This document shows positions 38,994-47,690 of a stretch of DNA of 47,763 nt, in pieces; position 1 is the first letter of the stretch; every line of letters begins with the position of its first letter. Origin of the DNA: an uncultured Oxalobacteraceae bacterium (GTDB taxonomy: Bacteria; Pseudomonadota; Gammaproteobacteria; Burkholderiales; Burkholderiaceae); NCBI GenBank assembly GCA_946480015.1, contig CAMLIL010000042.1, positions 1-47,763 on the forward strand, in the 5' to 3' direction. The notes beneath the pieces are model-generated. The model had not been told where the DNA came from and ran no database searches. It saw only the letters and a list, made by a program, of their open reading frames with translations. The position numbers and the translations under genes were made by a program.

Positions 38994-39599
38994 TTACAGC
39001 ACGCGCTGGTAAGCGGCGCGCACCAGATCGCGGTCGCCGCAATCGTAATGCCACCACTCGCTCTGGATGCCCACGAAGCCGGCCTGCGCCATCATTGCGC
39101 GTAGCAGCTGGCGGTTGGCGATGTGCTGCGCGCTCAGCAGGTGCTGCGCCAGCATCGCCGCCTCGAACCGCGGCTGCGAGCGTTCGGTCAGATCGTCGAA
39201 GCCGGTGCCCATGTCGAGTTCAAGGCCCTGTTCATCGAGCAGGGTGATATCGAGCGCCATGCCGAACGAATGGATCGATCCGCGCCCCGGCTCGGCCAGG
39301 TAATCCTGCAGGCCGCTGCCGTCGAGCGCATCCCACAAGGCTTGCTGCACGCGCTGCGGGCGCAGCGCGTCGAGGATCAGCGCCGTGTAGCCGGGCCGCT
39401 GTGCCGCCAGCCACGCCACCGCGCGTTCCAGCGCTGCGGCGGCGTCGCGGTGCAGCCAGGCGCAGTCGAACGGCGAGTACAGATCGCGTCCCGCGAAGTT
39501 ATCCGCCGTGGCGTAACGCAGATCGACCGCGATGCCAGCGATGCCGGACAGATGCCGGAACTGCGCGCAGCTGGCGATCTGCTCGATGGCGATGCTCAT
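38994..39599 (-). CDS. ddpX: D-alanyl-D-alanine dipeptidase (VanX/DdpX, peptidase M15D)
   Basis: 201 residues, no signal peptide, so cytoplasmic. Zinc ligands His110 and Asp117 in SIHSFGMALDIT and His184, catalytic Glu181 in EWWHYD; an Arg at 80 (ALRP) fits the transition-state Arg of VanX. Cleaves D-Ala-D-Ala, releasing D-Ala for reuse. Not linked to vanH/vanA-like genes, so a recycling rather than resistance role is more likely. Begins one base after the amiD stop, the last gene of the recycling cluster. Confidence 0.93.
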   Translation of the reverse strand: MSIAIEQIASCAQFRHLSGIAGIAVDLRYATADNFAGRDLYSPFDCAWLHRDAAAALERAVAWLAAQRPGYTALILDALRPQRVQQALWDALDGSGLQDYLAEPGRGSIHSFGMALDITLLDEQGLELDMGTGFDDLTERSQPRFEAAMLAQHLLSAQHIANRQLLRAMMAQAGFVGIQSEWWHYDCGDRDLVRAAYQRVL

Positions 39600-39600
39600 G

Positions 39601-40389
39601 TCACGGGCTGGCCGGTTTGACCAGCGACTCCAGCAGTGCGGCGGTTTCGGCGTCCGGCGTGCCGTCGATGGTCATGGGCCGGAAGCGCATCTGGAACGCC
39701 ACCAGCGCCGCGCGCGTGACCGCATCGAGCTCGCTCCCGTTCTGCGGCACCGCATAGCCGAACTGCGCCAGCTTCTGCTGGAACCATGCGACGTCCGGCA
39801 ACCGGGTTTCGTACAGCGGCAGCGCAGCCGCCATCCTGGCCGGATCCGGCGCGACGGTGAGGCCGGCGTCGGCCAGCTGCTTCCACGGGAACATCGGCCC
39901 CGGGTCCTGCTTGCGGGTGGGCGCCACGTCGGCGTGGCCGATCACGTTCTCGGGCGGGATATGGTGGCGCTTGACGATATCTTTCACCAGCAGGATCACC
40001 TGATCGATCTGCGCTTGCGGGAAGGGATACCAGATGCGGCCGTTCGGCCCTTCGGTAAAGCCCCGGTTGACGATCTCGATCCCGATCGAGCTGGCGTTCA
40101 GCTGGGTGTAGCCCTTCCAGTACGACACCCCGGCATGGTTGGCCTGGCGCGACTCGTCCACCAGCGCGTAGATCACCGGGGTCGGATCGTCGGTGACCAG
40201 GTAATGCGCGCTGACCACCTGCTCGGTGAGGATATTGAGCGAACTGTTGCGGTCCGATACCGTGTAGTGCAGCACCACGAACTTGGCGCGGCTGCTCTGG
40301 CCCTTGGCCGTGTAAGTACGGTCGATCTGCGGGCCGGTGGCGCAGCCGGTCAAAACAAGCGCGATCAGCGCGGCGAACAGGATCTTCAT
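39601..40389 (-). CDS. amiD: N-acetylmuramoyl-L-alanine amidase AmiD (lipoprotein)
   Basis: 262 residues. Lipoprotein signal with Cys16 in LVLTGCAT; no Asp at +2, so outer-membrane sorting expected. Amidase_2 domain with zinc ligands His41 (VVLHYT), His152 (IGHADVAP) and Asp162 (QDPGP), plus Glu105 and Lys160, matching the E. coli AmiD set. The C-terminal peptidoglycan-binding domain is about 195-255 (WFQQKLAQFGY, AALVAFQMRF, GTPDAETAALL). Splits the muramyl-L-alanine bond in turnover products. Its ATG overlaps the preceding kinase stop (ATGA), so the two are coupled. Confidence 0.94.
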   Translation of the reverse strand: MKILFAALIALVLTGCATGPQIDRTYTAKGQSSRAKFVVLHYTVSDRNSSLNILTEQVVSAHYLVTDDPTPVIYALVDESRQANHAGVSYWKGYTQLNASSIGIEIVNRGFTEGPNGRIWYPFPQAQIDQVILLVKDIVKRHHIPPENVIGHADVAPTRKQDPGPMFPWKQLADAGLTVAPDPARMAAALPLYETRLPDVAWFQQKLAQFGYAVPQNGSELDAVTRAALVAFQMRFRPMTIDGTPDAETAALLESLVKPASP

Positions 40390-41321
40390 CGTAGGGCGGA
40401 CCAGGGAGAGGTTGGGGAAGCGGCATTGCGTGCAGCGCCATGATGAGCGTGGCCGGGCGCATGCGTCAAGGAGGTTTCGATTGGCAACGCGGCGCGCATC
40501 GACGCCAGGATCAGCGGATGCAGGGTGGACGCGCGTCCGGCCAGCACCACCGGGCGTGCGCCAAGGCGCTGTGTCAGCGCGCGCGCCAGCCGGGCCAGTT
40601 CCCCGCCGGCGCGGTGCAGGATATCGGCCGCCACCGGATCGGCATCGGCGCTGGCCGCCACCGCCAGGGCCAGCTGGCCGACCGCGCCGCGTTCCTGGCC
40701 ATAGATGAATTGGCGCGACGCGGCCCAGTCGTCGCTCCCGATATGGGCCAGTACCGCGCGCGACAACGCCGAGCTACGCCAGCGGCCCGGCTCTTCGTCC
40801 TCGTTGCGCCACACGTGGCGCAGGGCCTCGCGCGCGATCCAGAAGCCGCCGCCGCCATCGTCGAGCGTCACGCCGCGTCCGCCGGCCCGGTGAAACCGGC
40901 CGTCGCGGTCGATGAACGCGGCGATCGACCCGGTGCCGGCGTAGACCAGATAGCCCTCGCCGGGCGCGAAGCTGGTGAGGTAAGCGATCTCGATGTCGTT
41001 ACTGAGCTTGATCGCCGTGGCGGGCAGGTCGAACAGCGCGGCCAGCAGTTCCTGCCATGGCGCCGCATCGCCACCGTAGCCGGTCAGGCCGGCGTGGATA
41101 CGCATGGGGCGGGCGTGGCGCAGCACCGCGCCGGCCAGTTGTGCCATGGTCGCCTGCACGCTAGCGCGGCCCTCGGGGCTGGCCATCTGCAAGGCCGACA
41201 GGCCGGCCACCTCGCCTTCGGCCACGATGGCGCCGTCGGCCGCGGCCAGCGCCCAGCGGGTTCGGGTGCCGCCGGCATCGATGCCAAGGCCGATCGGGAA
41301 GGGAGTGGATTCCATCGGCAT
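40386..41321 (-). CDS. BadF/BadG/BcrA-type sugar kinase (N-acetylglucosamine/MurNAc kinase-like)
   Basis: 311 residues. ASKHA ATPase fold: phosphate-1 loop GIDAGGTRTRWALAAADG, central IHAGLTGYGGD, phosphate-2 YLVYAGTGSIAAF, LDDGGGGFWIAREALRHV, adenosine loop VVLAGRASTLHPLI. Relatives phosphorylate GlcNAc, glucosamine or MurNAc. In this cluster, between a peptidoglycan glycosidase and an amidase with murQ upstream, phosphorylation of GlcNAc or MurNAc (feeding MurQ) is the likely job; substrate choice is inference. Start at ATG 41321 or 41315; longer frame to 41537 lacks support. Confidence 0.85.
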   Translation of the reverse strand: MPMESTPFPIGLGIDAGGTRTRWALAAADGAIVAEGEVAGLSALQMASPEGRASVQATMAQLAGAVLRHARPMRIHAGLTGYGGDAAPWQELLAALFDLPATAIKLSNDIEIAYLTSFAPGEGYLVYAGTGSIAAFIDRDGRFHRAGGRGVTLDDGGGGFWIAREALRHVWRNEDEEPGRWRSSALSRAVLAHIGSDDWAASRQFIYGQERGAVGQLALAVAASADADPVAADILHRAGGELARLARALTQRLGARPVVLAGRASTLHPLILASMRAALPIETSLTHAPGHAHHGAARNAASPTSPWSALR

Positions 41322-41533
41322 ATGATACTGCCCGCAGGTTTTTCCTGTACGCTGCGTGCTCCAAAACAAGCTGAAGGGATGCGCATGAACGCAAGCGCAG
41401 TCGTGATCGCAGCGCTGCTCACCATGCCGATCGGTACGGCCCCTACGACAGCGGCATCCTGAAATACGAGCACACGCCCACATTTGGTATTCGAAGCGGA
41501 TCACGACCAGGCTGTAACGGACCCGGCATTCGT

Positions 41534-43168
41534 TCACTTGAGCACGCTGACCCGCTCGCTCTCATTGCCCAGCCGGTCCACGGCGCTGACCACCACCGCG
41601 CGCGCGGCGCCCAGCTTGGCATCGTCGGCAACCAGGTAGTCGACGGTCGACGCGGGTACGACGGCAAAGCGCCACACGTCGCCATGGCGCGACCACACTG
41701 CATAGCTGGCATTGGCCTTGCCCGCCGCCAAGCCAAGCCTGACACCCCTGGCCTCGCGTCTGGCCGACACCCCCGGCGTGCCCGGCGTCTCACTGCCCAG
41801 CCACGGCGAAGCCGGCACCAGCGCCGGCAGCGCGTAATGCCGGGTTCTGAGCTGATCCGCGATGCCCTGCCGGTTATCCATCAGCGCCGCCATGCTGAAG
41901 TGCACATGGCCGCCGGCGCCCGCGCGCGTACGCGTCAGCCCGATCTGCTGGACGATCTCCTCCGGCGCAAACGACTTGGTCGGTGCACCGATGCGGCTGG
42001 TGAACAGCCCCGGCCAGATGTGCCGCCCCATGCGGTTCTGCCCGACCCAGTAGTCGAGCAGCACGCCATAGGCTTGCGGCGCCTGCGCGATCGGCCAGTA
42101 CAGCTGCGGCGAGAAATAGTCGACCCAGCCATTGGCCAGCCACAGCTCGGCATCGGCATACAGCTTGTCGTACTGGCTGAAGCCGGCGATGCCGGGCGGG
42201 CGCCGGTCGGGACGCCCGACGCCGAACGGGCTGATGCCGAAGCGTACCCAGTTCTTTTCGCGGTGGATTCCCTTGTACAGCGCTTCGATCAGCCGGTTGA
42301 CGTTCTGGCGCCGCCAGTCGGCCCGGTTCAGCTTGCCGCCACTGAGCAGATAGCGCTGCCACGATGCCTGGTCGGGAAAATCGAGCTCGGGCCGGTTGCC
42401 GCCGTTGCCGTCCAGCGCCGCCGCTTCGGCGCCGCCCGCTTCGATCGGATAGGGGTAGAAATAGTCGTCGATGTGCACGCCGTCGATGTCGTAGCGGCGC
42501 ACCACGTCGAGCACCACTTCCAGGGTCTGCCTGGCAGCGGCCTCGTCGCCCGGGTCCATCCATAAAAAGCGCCCGTACTGCTTGACCGCGCCCGGCGCCG
42601 TGCGCGAAATGTGCTCGCTCGACGGTGGCGATTTGGCCGTTGCATGGCGCGCGCGATAGGGGTTGAACCAGGCGTGCAGCTCCAGGCCGCGCGCGTGCGC
42701 TTCGGTAATCCAGAACTTGAGCGGGTCGTACCAGGGCTGCGGCGCCTGGCCTTGCGTGCCGCTCAGATACTCGGTCCACGGCTCCAGCTTGGACGGGTAA
42801 ATCGCGTCTGCGCTCGGCCTGACCTGCAGCACGATGGCGTTCAGGTGCATGGCCTTGGCGCGGTCGAGGATGGCGATGGCTTCGGCCTGCTGCTTCTCGG
42901 CCTTCAGATTGGCGCGGCTGGGCCAGTCGATATTGGCTACCGTCGAGACCCAGGCGGCGCGGAACTCGCGCGGGGCCGGCGGCGGTACGGTGTCGCTGCC
43001 GCCGGTGACGACAGGAATGACGCTGGCGGTGGGCGGCGCCGGCGTGGACCGGCCGGTGTTGCCGTCGGGCCTGGAGGGCGGCGTGCCGCAACCGCTCACC
43101 AGTCCCGTCAAGGCCAGCGCGCCCGCCAGCGTGAACGCCCGCTTCTTTGTATTTACCCGCACACCCAC
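41534..43168 (-). CDS. GHL10/DigH-type peptidoglycan glycosidase lipoprotein
   Basis: 544 residues from GTG 43168, preceded by GAGG at good spacing; the longer frame to 43825 is antisense read-through of ampG. Lipobox Cys27 in LTGLVSGCG, then a Pro/Thr linker and the GHL10 (PF02638) barrel: EFRAAWVSTVANIDWPSR, LNAIVLQVRPSADAIYPS, GLELHAWFNPYRA, YDIDGVHIDDYFYPYP, VRFGISPFGVGRP, WVDYFSPQLYWPI. E. coli DigH (YddW) of this family cleaves denuded glycan strands. C-terminal beta domain (about 455-544, FN3-like). Sits 74 bases after ampG. Confidence 0.9.
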   Translation of the reverse strand: MGVRVNTKKRAFTLAGALALTGLVSGCGTPPSRPDGNTGRSTPAPPTASVIPVVTGGSDTVPPPAPREFRAAWVSTVANIDWPSRANLKAEKQQAEAIAILDRAKAMHLNAIVLQVRPSADAIYPSKLEPWTEYLSGTQGQAPQPWYDPLKFWITEAHARGLELHAWFNPYRARHATAKSPPSSEHISRTAPGAVKQYGRFLWMDPGDEAAARQTLEVVLDVVRRYDIDGVHIDDYFYPYPIEAGGAEAAALDGNGGNRPELDFPDQASWQRYLLSGGKLNRADWRRQNVNRLIEALYKGIHREKNWVRFGISPFGVGRPDRRPPGIAGFSQYDKLYADAELWLANGWVDYFSPQLYWPIAQAPQAYGVLLDYWVGQNRMGRHIWPGLFTSRIGAPTKSFAPEEIVQQIGLTRTRAGAGGHVHFSMAALMDNRQGIADQLRTRHYALPALVPASPWLGSETPGTPGVSARREARGVRLGLAAGKANASYAVWSRHGDVWRFAVVPASTVDYLVADDAKLGAARAVVVSAVDRLGNESERVSVLK

Positions 43169-43242
43169 GCCAGCCTCTTCTGCTTTACCACGAAATAGCG
43201 AAGGATAAAGCAAACGGGAGATTGTTGCGTTACGGTAGGGGG

Positions 43243-44508
43243 CTATTTCTTGCCGAACTCGGGATCGATCTTCACCAACGCGGCCATGAGGAAGGCCGGC
43301 AGGGTGGCCAGGCAGACCCAGATGAAGAAGTGCTGGTAACCCAGCGCTTCCTGGATCCGTCCGCTGAACATGCCTGGCACCATCATGCCCAGCGCCATCA
43401 ATCCAGTGCAGATGGCGTAGTGCGCGGTCTTGTAGGGACCGTCGGACACCATGATCATGTACATCATCATGGCGGTGAAGCCCAGGCCGTAGCCGAACTG
43501 CTCGATGGCGACGCAGGCCGCGATCACAGCCACGTTCTGCGGCAGTTCGCTCGACAGGAACACGAAGATCAGGTCGGGAAAGTGCACGGCGCACACCATC
43601 GGCCACAGGCAGCGCTTGAGGCCGACGCGCGAGATCAGGTAACCGCCCAGCAGCCCGCCGCAGGTCAGCGCGAGCACGCCGATGGTGCCGTACACCAGGC
43701 CCACCTCCTTGGTCGACAGGCCAAGCCCGCCCTGGGCGAGGGGATCTTTCAGAAACGGCACCACCAGCTTGACCAGCTGCGCTTCGCCCAGGCGATAGGT
43801 GAGCAGGAAGCCGAGGATCAGCCAAATATCCCGGCGCGCGAAAAACGCCTTGAAGGTACCCAGGAATTCCCGGAAGTAGTCATTGCCCTGGCTGGCGCGA
43901 TGGTCGCTGTCCGGCCGCGGCAACACGATGTGGTGATAGCCCCATAAGCCGAGAAACATTGCCGCGAGGATGAACATGCCAACCGACCACGCCATCTGCT
44001 TGTCGCCAGTGCGTTCGCTCACCACGCCGACCAGGTACACCAGCGCGCCTTGTCCGGCGATATTGGCCAGGCGGTAAAACGTGCTGCGCACGCCGACGAA
44101 GGCCGCCTGCTGTTTTTCGCGCAGGGCGAGCATATAAAAGCCGTCGGCGGCAATGTCGTGGGTGGCCGAGCTGAAGGCCATCAGCCACAGCACCGCCAGG
44201 CTCATCTGGAAGAAACTGGGCAGGTGGGTGGTCAGGGCCACGCAGGCCAGGGCGGCGCCGATGAGGAACTGCATCGTCACGACCCAGCGCCGCTTGGTGC
44301 CGAACATGTCGATCAGGGGCGACCAGAGCGGCTTGATCACCCAGGGCAGGTAGAGCCAGCTGGTGTAGAGCGCGATGTCGGTGTTGGAAACGCCCGCGTC
44401 CTTGTACATGATGACGGACAGGAGCATGACGACGACGTAGGGAATGGCTTGGCCGAAGTACAGGGTCGGCACCCATTGCCAGGGGCTTTTTTCTGATGCT
44501 GTTTGCAT
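43243..44508 (-). CDS. ampG: AmpG-family muropeptide MFS permease
   Basis: 421 residues, about 12 membrane segments. AmpG signatures: YFGQAIPYVVVMLLSVIMYKDAGVS, LYLPWVIKPLWSPLIDMFGTKRRW, FSSATHDIAADGFYMLAL, FYRLANIAGQGALVYLVG and C-terminal YGLGFTAMMMYMIMVSDGPYKTAHYAICTG. Imports GlcNAc-anhMurNAc (peptides) from the periplasm. Starts 17 bases after murQ on the same strand; the frame upstream to 45456 is murQ antisense/other-frame sequence. Confidence 0.93.
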   Translation of the reverse strand: MQTASEKSPWQWVPTLYFGQAIPYVVVMLLSVIMYKDAGVSNTDIALYTSWLYLPWVIKPLWSPLIDMFGTKRRWVVTMQFLIGAALACVALTTHLPSFFQMSLAVLWLMAFSSATHDIAADGFYMLALREKQQAAFVGVRSTFYRLANIAGQGALVYLVGVVSERTGDKQMAWSVGMFILAAMFLGLWGYHHIVLPRPDSDHRASQGNDYFREFLGTFKAFFARRDIWLILGFLLTYRLGEAQLVKLVVPFLKDPLAQGGLGLSTKEVGLVYGTIGVLALTCGGLLGGYLISRVGLKRCLWPMVCAVHFPDLIFVFLSSELPQNVAVIAACVAIEQFGYGLGFTAMMMYMIMVSDGPYKTAHYAICTGLMALGMMVPGMFSGRIQEALGYQHFFIWVCLATLPAFLMAALVKIDPEFGKK

Positions 44509-44525
44509 GATTCTTTCGTGCGTTG

Positions 44526-45407
44526 CTACGCGCCCAGCGCCAGCCGCACACTGCCGTGCGCGGCGTCGAGCAAGGCGCGGGCCTGAGCGATGCTGGTTTT
44601 TTTGGACAAGGCCACGATCGCGACCTTGACGTGGAAATCGCATTGTTCCAACACCGCGCGGGCAGCCGCTTCGTCGGCGCCGGTGGCATACATCGTCAGC
44701 CGGACCGCGCGCAATACCAGCTTGGCGTTGGTGGGCTTCAAGTCTACCATCAGGTTGCCATACACCTTGTTCAAACGCACCATCAGGGCGCTCGAAAATG
44801 TGTTCAGTGCGATTTTTTGCGCGGTGCCGGCTTTCAGCCTGGTGCTGCCGGAAATGATTTCCGGGCCGGTGTCGAGGGTGATGCCGATCTCGGCTTCGTC
44901 CACCACCGGCGCGCCGGGGTTGTTGGCAAAGCCGATCGTCAACGCGCCGGCCTTGCGCGCGGCGTGCAAGGCGCCCAGCACATACGGCGTGGCGCCGGAC
45001 GCGGCCAGCAGCAACACCACGTCGAGCGGGCCGGGATTGAGCGCCAACAGGTCGGCGGAGCCCTGCGCGCGGTCGTCCTCGGCGCCTTCGATTGCCACGA
45101 ACATCGCATCCTCGCCGCCGGCCAGCAAGGCCACGGCGCGTGCGCGCGGCCAGGAAAAGGTCGGGTATAGTTCGACGCTGTCGAGCACGCCGAGCCGGCC
45201 GGACGTGCCCGCGCCCACGTAGATCAGGCGCCCGCCGCCGTCGATGCGCGGCAGCGCGGCATCGACCGCGCGCGCCAGGCGCGGCGCGGCGGCGCGTACC
45301 GCTTCGACCGCAACGCGCTGATCGTCGGCAAAGGCGGCCACCAGCGCGCCGGTGGCGTACTGGTCGAGGTTGGCATGTTGCTGGTCCGGAGTTTCGGTGG
45401 ATAACAT
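44526..45407 (-). CDS. murQ: N-acetylmuramic acid 6-phosphate etherase
   Basis: 293 residues. SIS domain with GRLIYVGAGTSGRLGVLDSVELYPTF, VLLLAASGATPYVLGALHAA, and the MurQ signature ISGSTRLKAGTAQKIALNTFSSALMVRLNKVYGNLMVDLKPTN. Cleaves the D-lactyl ether of MurNAc-6-P, giving GlcNAc-6-P and lactate. Start ATG 45407 fits the family N-terminus (STETPDQQHANLDQYATGALV); a TTG at 45449 extends it without support. First gene of the recycling cluster, divergent from the M3 peptidase. Confidence 0.95.
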   Translation of the reverse strand: MLSTETPDQQHANLDQYATGALVAAFADDQRVAVEAVRAAAPRLARAVDAALPRIDGGGRLIYVGAGTSGRLGVLDSVELYPTFSWPRARAVALLAGGEDAMFVAIEGAEDDRAQGSADLLALNPGPLDVVLLLAASGATPYVLGALHAARKAGALTIGFANNPGAPVVDEAEIGITLDTGPEIISGSTRLKAGTAQKIALNTFSSALMVRLNKVYGNLMVDLKPTNAKLVLRAVRLTMYATGADEAAARAVLEQCDFHVKVAIVALSKKTSIAQARALLDAAHGSVRLALGA

Positions 45408-45436
45408 CGAAGGCACGAGCTGTTGTCGACTGAGCC

Positions 45437-45466
45437 AGTGTAATACCAACGCTCATTGTCTGTCAT
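45437..45466 (-). promoter_or_regulatory. Candidate promoter of the murQ-ampG cluster
   Basis: On the minus strand ATGACA and TACACT lie 18 bases apart, about 30 bases before the murQ start. ATGACA matches five of six -35 consensus bases; the -10 is weaker. Confidence 0.3.
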
Positions 45467-45574
45467 GAAACGCGCGGATGATGAGGCGTATATGCACACA
45501 AAGGTGTCGAAAATCCATGTTTGCTGTGGGATACTTTCGCACCCCAACCATTGACTCCTTATCAAGGACCTTCC

Positions 45575-47566
45575 ATGAAACTGCAACGCACAGTGCTCGC
45601 CGCTTGCGCCATGCTCTGCCTCGAAGCCGCTACCGCAGCGCCGCGCGGAGCGATTCTTCAACCGGCCGCGGCCGACATCCCCGCCCTGTGCACCCGCCAT
45701 ATCGAGGAAGCGACGGAACGCATCGAGCAGCTCAAGACCATGCCGCTCAGCAAAGTCAGCGCCAAAAGCGTGCTGAACGCATGGAATGCCCTCGACACCG
45801 GCCTGCAGGACATCGACGGCCCGCTCAGTCTGCTGGCCCAGGTCAGCCCCGACGCCGTGCTGCGCAAGGCCGCCGAGCAATGCCAGCTCAGGCTGGCGGC
45901 CCTGCCCAACGACTATCTGCAAAGCGAGGCGCTGTACCAGCGCGTGCAGGCGATCAAGACCACCGACCCGTTCGACAGCATGGCGCGCAAGCTGATCCTG
46001 GAGGACTTTGCCCAGCGCGGCGTGAATCTGCCGGCCCCGCAGCGCAAGCGCGCCAGGGAAATTTTCGAGCGCCTCGATAAGCTGGCGCAGGATTACAACG
46101 GCAATACGCGCGACGTCAAAACCCGGCTGGCGTTCTCGGAGGCCGAGCTGCAAGGCGTACCGGCCAGCGCGCTCACAGACCGTGCCAAGGATGCCGATGG
46201 CAACTACCTGTTTGGCCTGGACTATCCCGATTTCGAAGCCATCATGGTCAATGCCGAGTCCGAGGCGGTGCGCAAACGCTTCCGCGCGGCATATGTACAG
46301 CGCGGCGGCCAGGCCAACCTGGCTCTGCTCAAGCAAGCACTGGGCTTGCGGCTGGAGCTTGCCAGGCTGATGGGCGAGCCGAGCTACGCCGATTGGGCGC
46401 TCAAGCGCAAAATGGCCGGCAATCCGGGCGAGGTGAACCGCTTCCTGGCCGACGTGCAGGCGCGCGTGGAAGCGCTCGAACTTCAGGAGCTCGAGCAGCT
46501 GCGCGCCGAAAAGGCCAGGCTGACGGGCGAGCCGGCCGCCGCCCTCAAGGCCTGGGACGTCGCCTTCTATACCGAGCGCCTCAAGCGCGCGCGCTACAGC
46601 GTGGACCAGAACGAAGTGCGCGCGCAGTTCCCCACCGAGCCGACCATCGCCTGGATGATGAACGTCACCAGCAAGCTGTATGGCGTGAAGTTCGAGCAGA
46701 ACAAATCGCTGCCGGTGTGGCATGAGGGCGTGCGCGCCTACGACGTGTTCGAAGGCGGCAGCGGCAAGTACCTGTCCAGCTTCTATCTGGACCTGTTCCC
46801 GCGCGAGGGTAAATACAAGCACGCGGCAGCGTTCACCGCGCGCAGCGGTTCGCTGGCCGCGCAGCGCACGCCGGTGTCGGCGCTGGTGACCAACTTCAGC
46901 CGCAACGGCTTCGACCAGCAGGAGCTCGACACGCTGTTCCACGAGTTCGGCCACATCATGCACGGCGTGCTGTCCAGGACCCGCTACCTGCTCAATTCCG
47001 GCACCAGCACCAAGTGGGACTTCGTCGAAGCGCCCTCGCAGATGTACGAGGCATGGGCGCGCCGGCCGGAATCGCTGGCGCTGTTCGGCGCCACCTGCGC
47101 CGCCTGCAAGCCGATCGACATGAAGCTGGTCGAGCGCATGAACGAAGCGCGCAAGTTCGGCGTGGGCCGCCTGTACGCGCGCCAGCGCCTGCTGGCCGCC
47201 TACGACATGTCGCTGCATACCGCCGTCGTGGTCGACCCGCTGCAAGCCTATGCCGACATCGCCAGCAAGACCCCGCTGGGCTACGAGCCGGGCGACTGGC
47301 TGCCCGCCGCGTTCGGCCACATGATGGGCGGCTACCAGGCCGGCTACTACGGCTATATGTGGTCGGAAGTGATGGCGATGGACATGCGCTCGGCCTTCGG
47401 CAACAACTTCATGGACCCGAAAGCCGGCGCGCGCTACCGCAAGATCGTTCTGGAAAGCGGCGGCGAGCGCGCGCCCGGCGAACTGGTCAGGCAGTTCCTT
47501 GGGCGCAAACCGTCGCCGGACGCGTTTTTCCGCGAGATCACGGGGCAGAGCGAACCGAAAGGCTAG
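45575..47566 (+). CDS. Exported M3-family zinc metallopeptidase (oligopeptidase)
   Basis: 663 residues. ATG 45575 after AAGGA is favoured over an earlier frame start at 45521. Signal peptide MKLQRTVLAACAMLCLEAATA, so periplasmic, unlike cytosolic OpdA/PrlC. Helical N-terminal lid, then HEFGH near residue 456 (LFHEFGHIMHG) with third zinc ligand Glu in FVEAPSQMYEAW near 484, and the substrate-binding HMMGGYQAGYYGYMWSEV region typical of M3A (thimet/Dcp-like) enzymes. Likely trims short peptides. Divergent from murQ. Confidence 0.93.
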   Translation: MKLQRTVLAACAMLCLEAATAAPRGAILQPAAADIPALCTRHIEEATERIEQLKTMPLSKVSAKSVLNAWNALDTGLQDIDGPLSLLAQVSPDAVLRKAAEQCQLRLAALPNDYLQSEALYQRVQAIKTTDPFDSMARKLILEDFAQRGVNLPAPQRKRAREIFERLDKLAQDYNGNTRDVKTRLAFSEAELQGVPASALTDRAKDADGNYLFGLDYPDFEAIMVNAESEAVRKRFRAAYVQRGGQANLALLKQALGLRLELARLMGEPSYADWALKRKMAGNPGEVNRFLADVQARVEALELQELEQLRAEKARLTGEPAAALKAWDVAFYTERLKRARYSVDQNEVRAQFPTEPTIAWMMNVTSKLYGVKFEQNKSLPVWHEGVRAYDVFEGGSGKYLSSFYLDLFPREGKYKHAAAFTARSGSLAAQRTPVSALVTNFSRNGFDQQELDTLFHEFGHIMHGVLSRTRYLLNSGTSTKWDFVEAPSQMYEAWARRPESLALFGATCAACKPIDMKLVERMNEARKFGVGRLYARQRLLAAYDMSLHTAVVVDPLQAYADIASKTPLGYEPGDWLPAAFGHMMGGYQAGYYGYMWSEVMAMDMRSAFGNNFMDPKAGARYRKIVLESGGERAPGELVRQFLGRKPSPDAFFREITGQSEPKG

Positions 47567-47571
47567 AGCGG

Positions 47572-47592
47572 CGGCGACTTCGTAAAGTGCCG
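47572..47592 (+). terminator. Weak hairpin behind the M3 peptidase gene
   Basis: CGGCGACTT and AAGTGCCG can form an eight-bp stem with one bulged G and a four-base loop just after the stop at 47566. No run of T follows, so this is weak. Confidence 0.25.
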
Positions 47593-47690
47593 TCGTTCCT
47601 ATCGCACCCTGCAGTTCCTCGCGGATATTATAAATCGTGTAAAGTTATGTCAAAATTAACTATTGACCTATTTTTATCGCGAGCGGGGCC

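Noticed and set aside
38994..39599. Vancomycin-resistance vanX
   Set aside because: Catalytic residues match, but there are no vanH/vanA or VanRS genes and the context is peptidoglycan recycling in a Gram-negative.
43169..43825. Longer N-terminus for the GHL10 gene
   Set aside because: It would remove the lipoprotein signal from the N-terminus and is out-of-frame ampG sequence; GTG 43168 has a good ribosome binding site.
45224..47320. 698-codon minus-strand frame opposite the M3 peptidase
   Set aside because: Antisense shadow that also crosses the murQ promoter; no domain.
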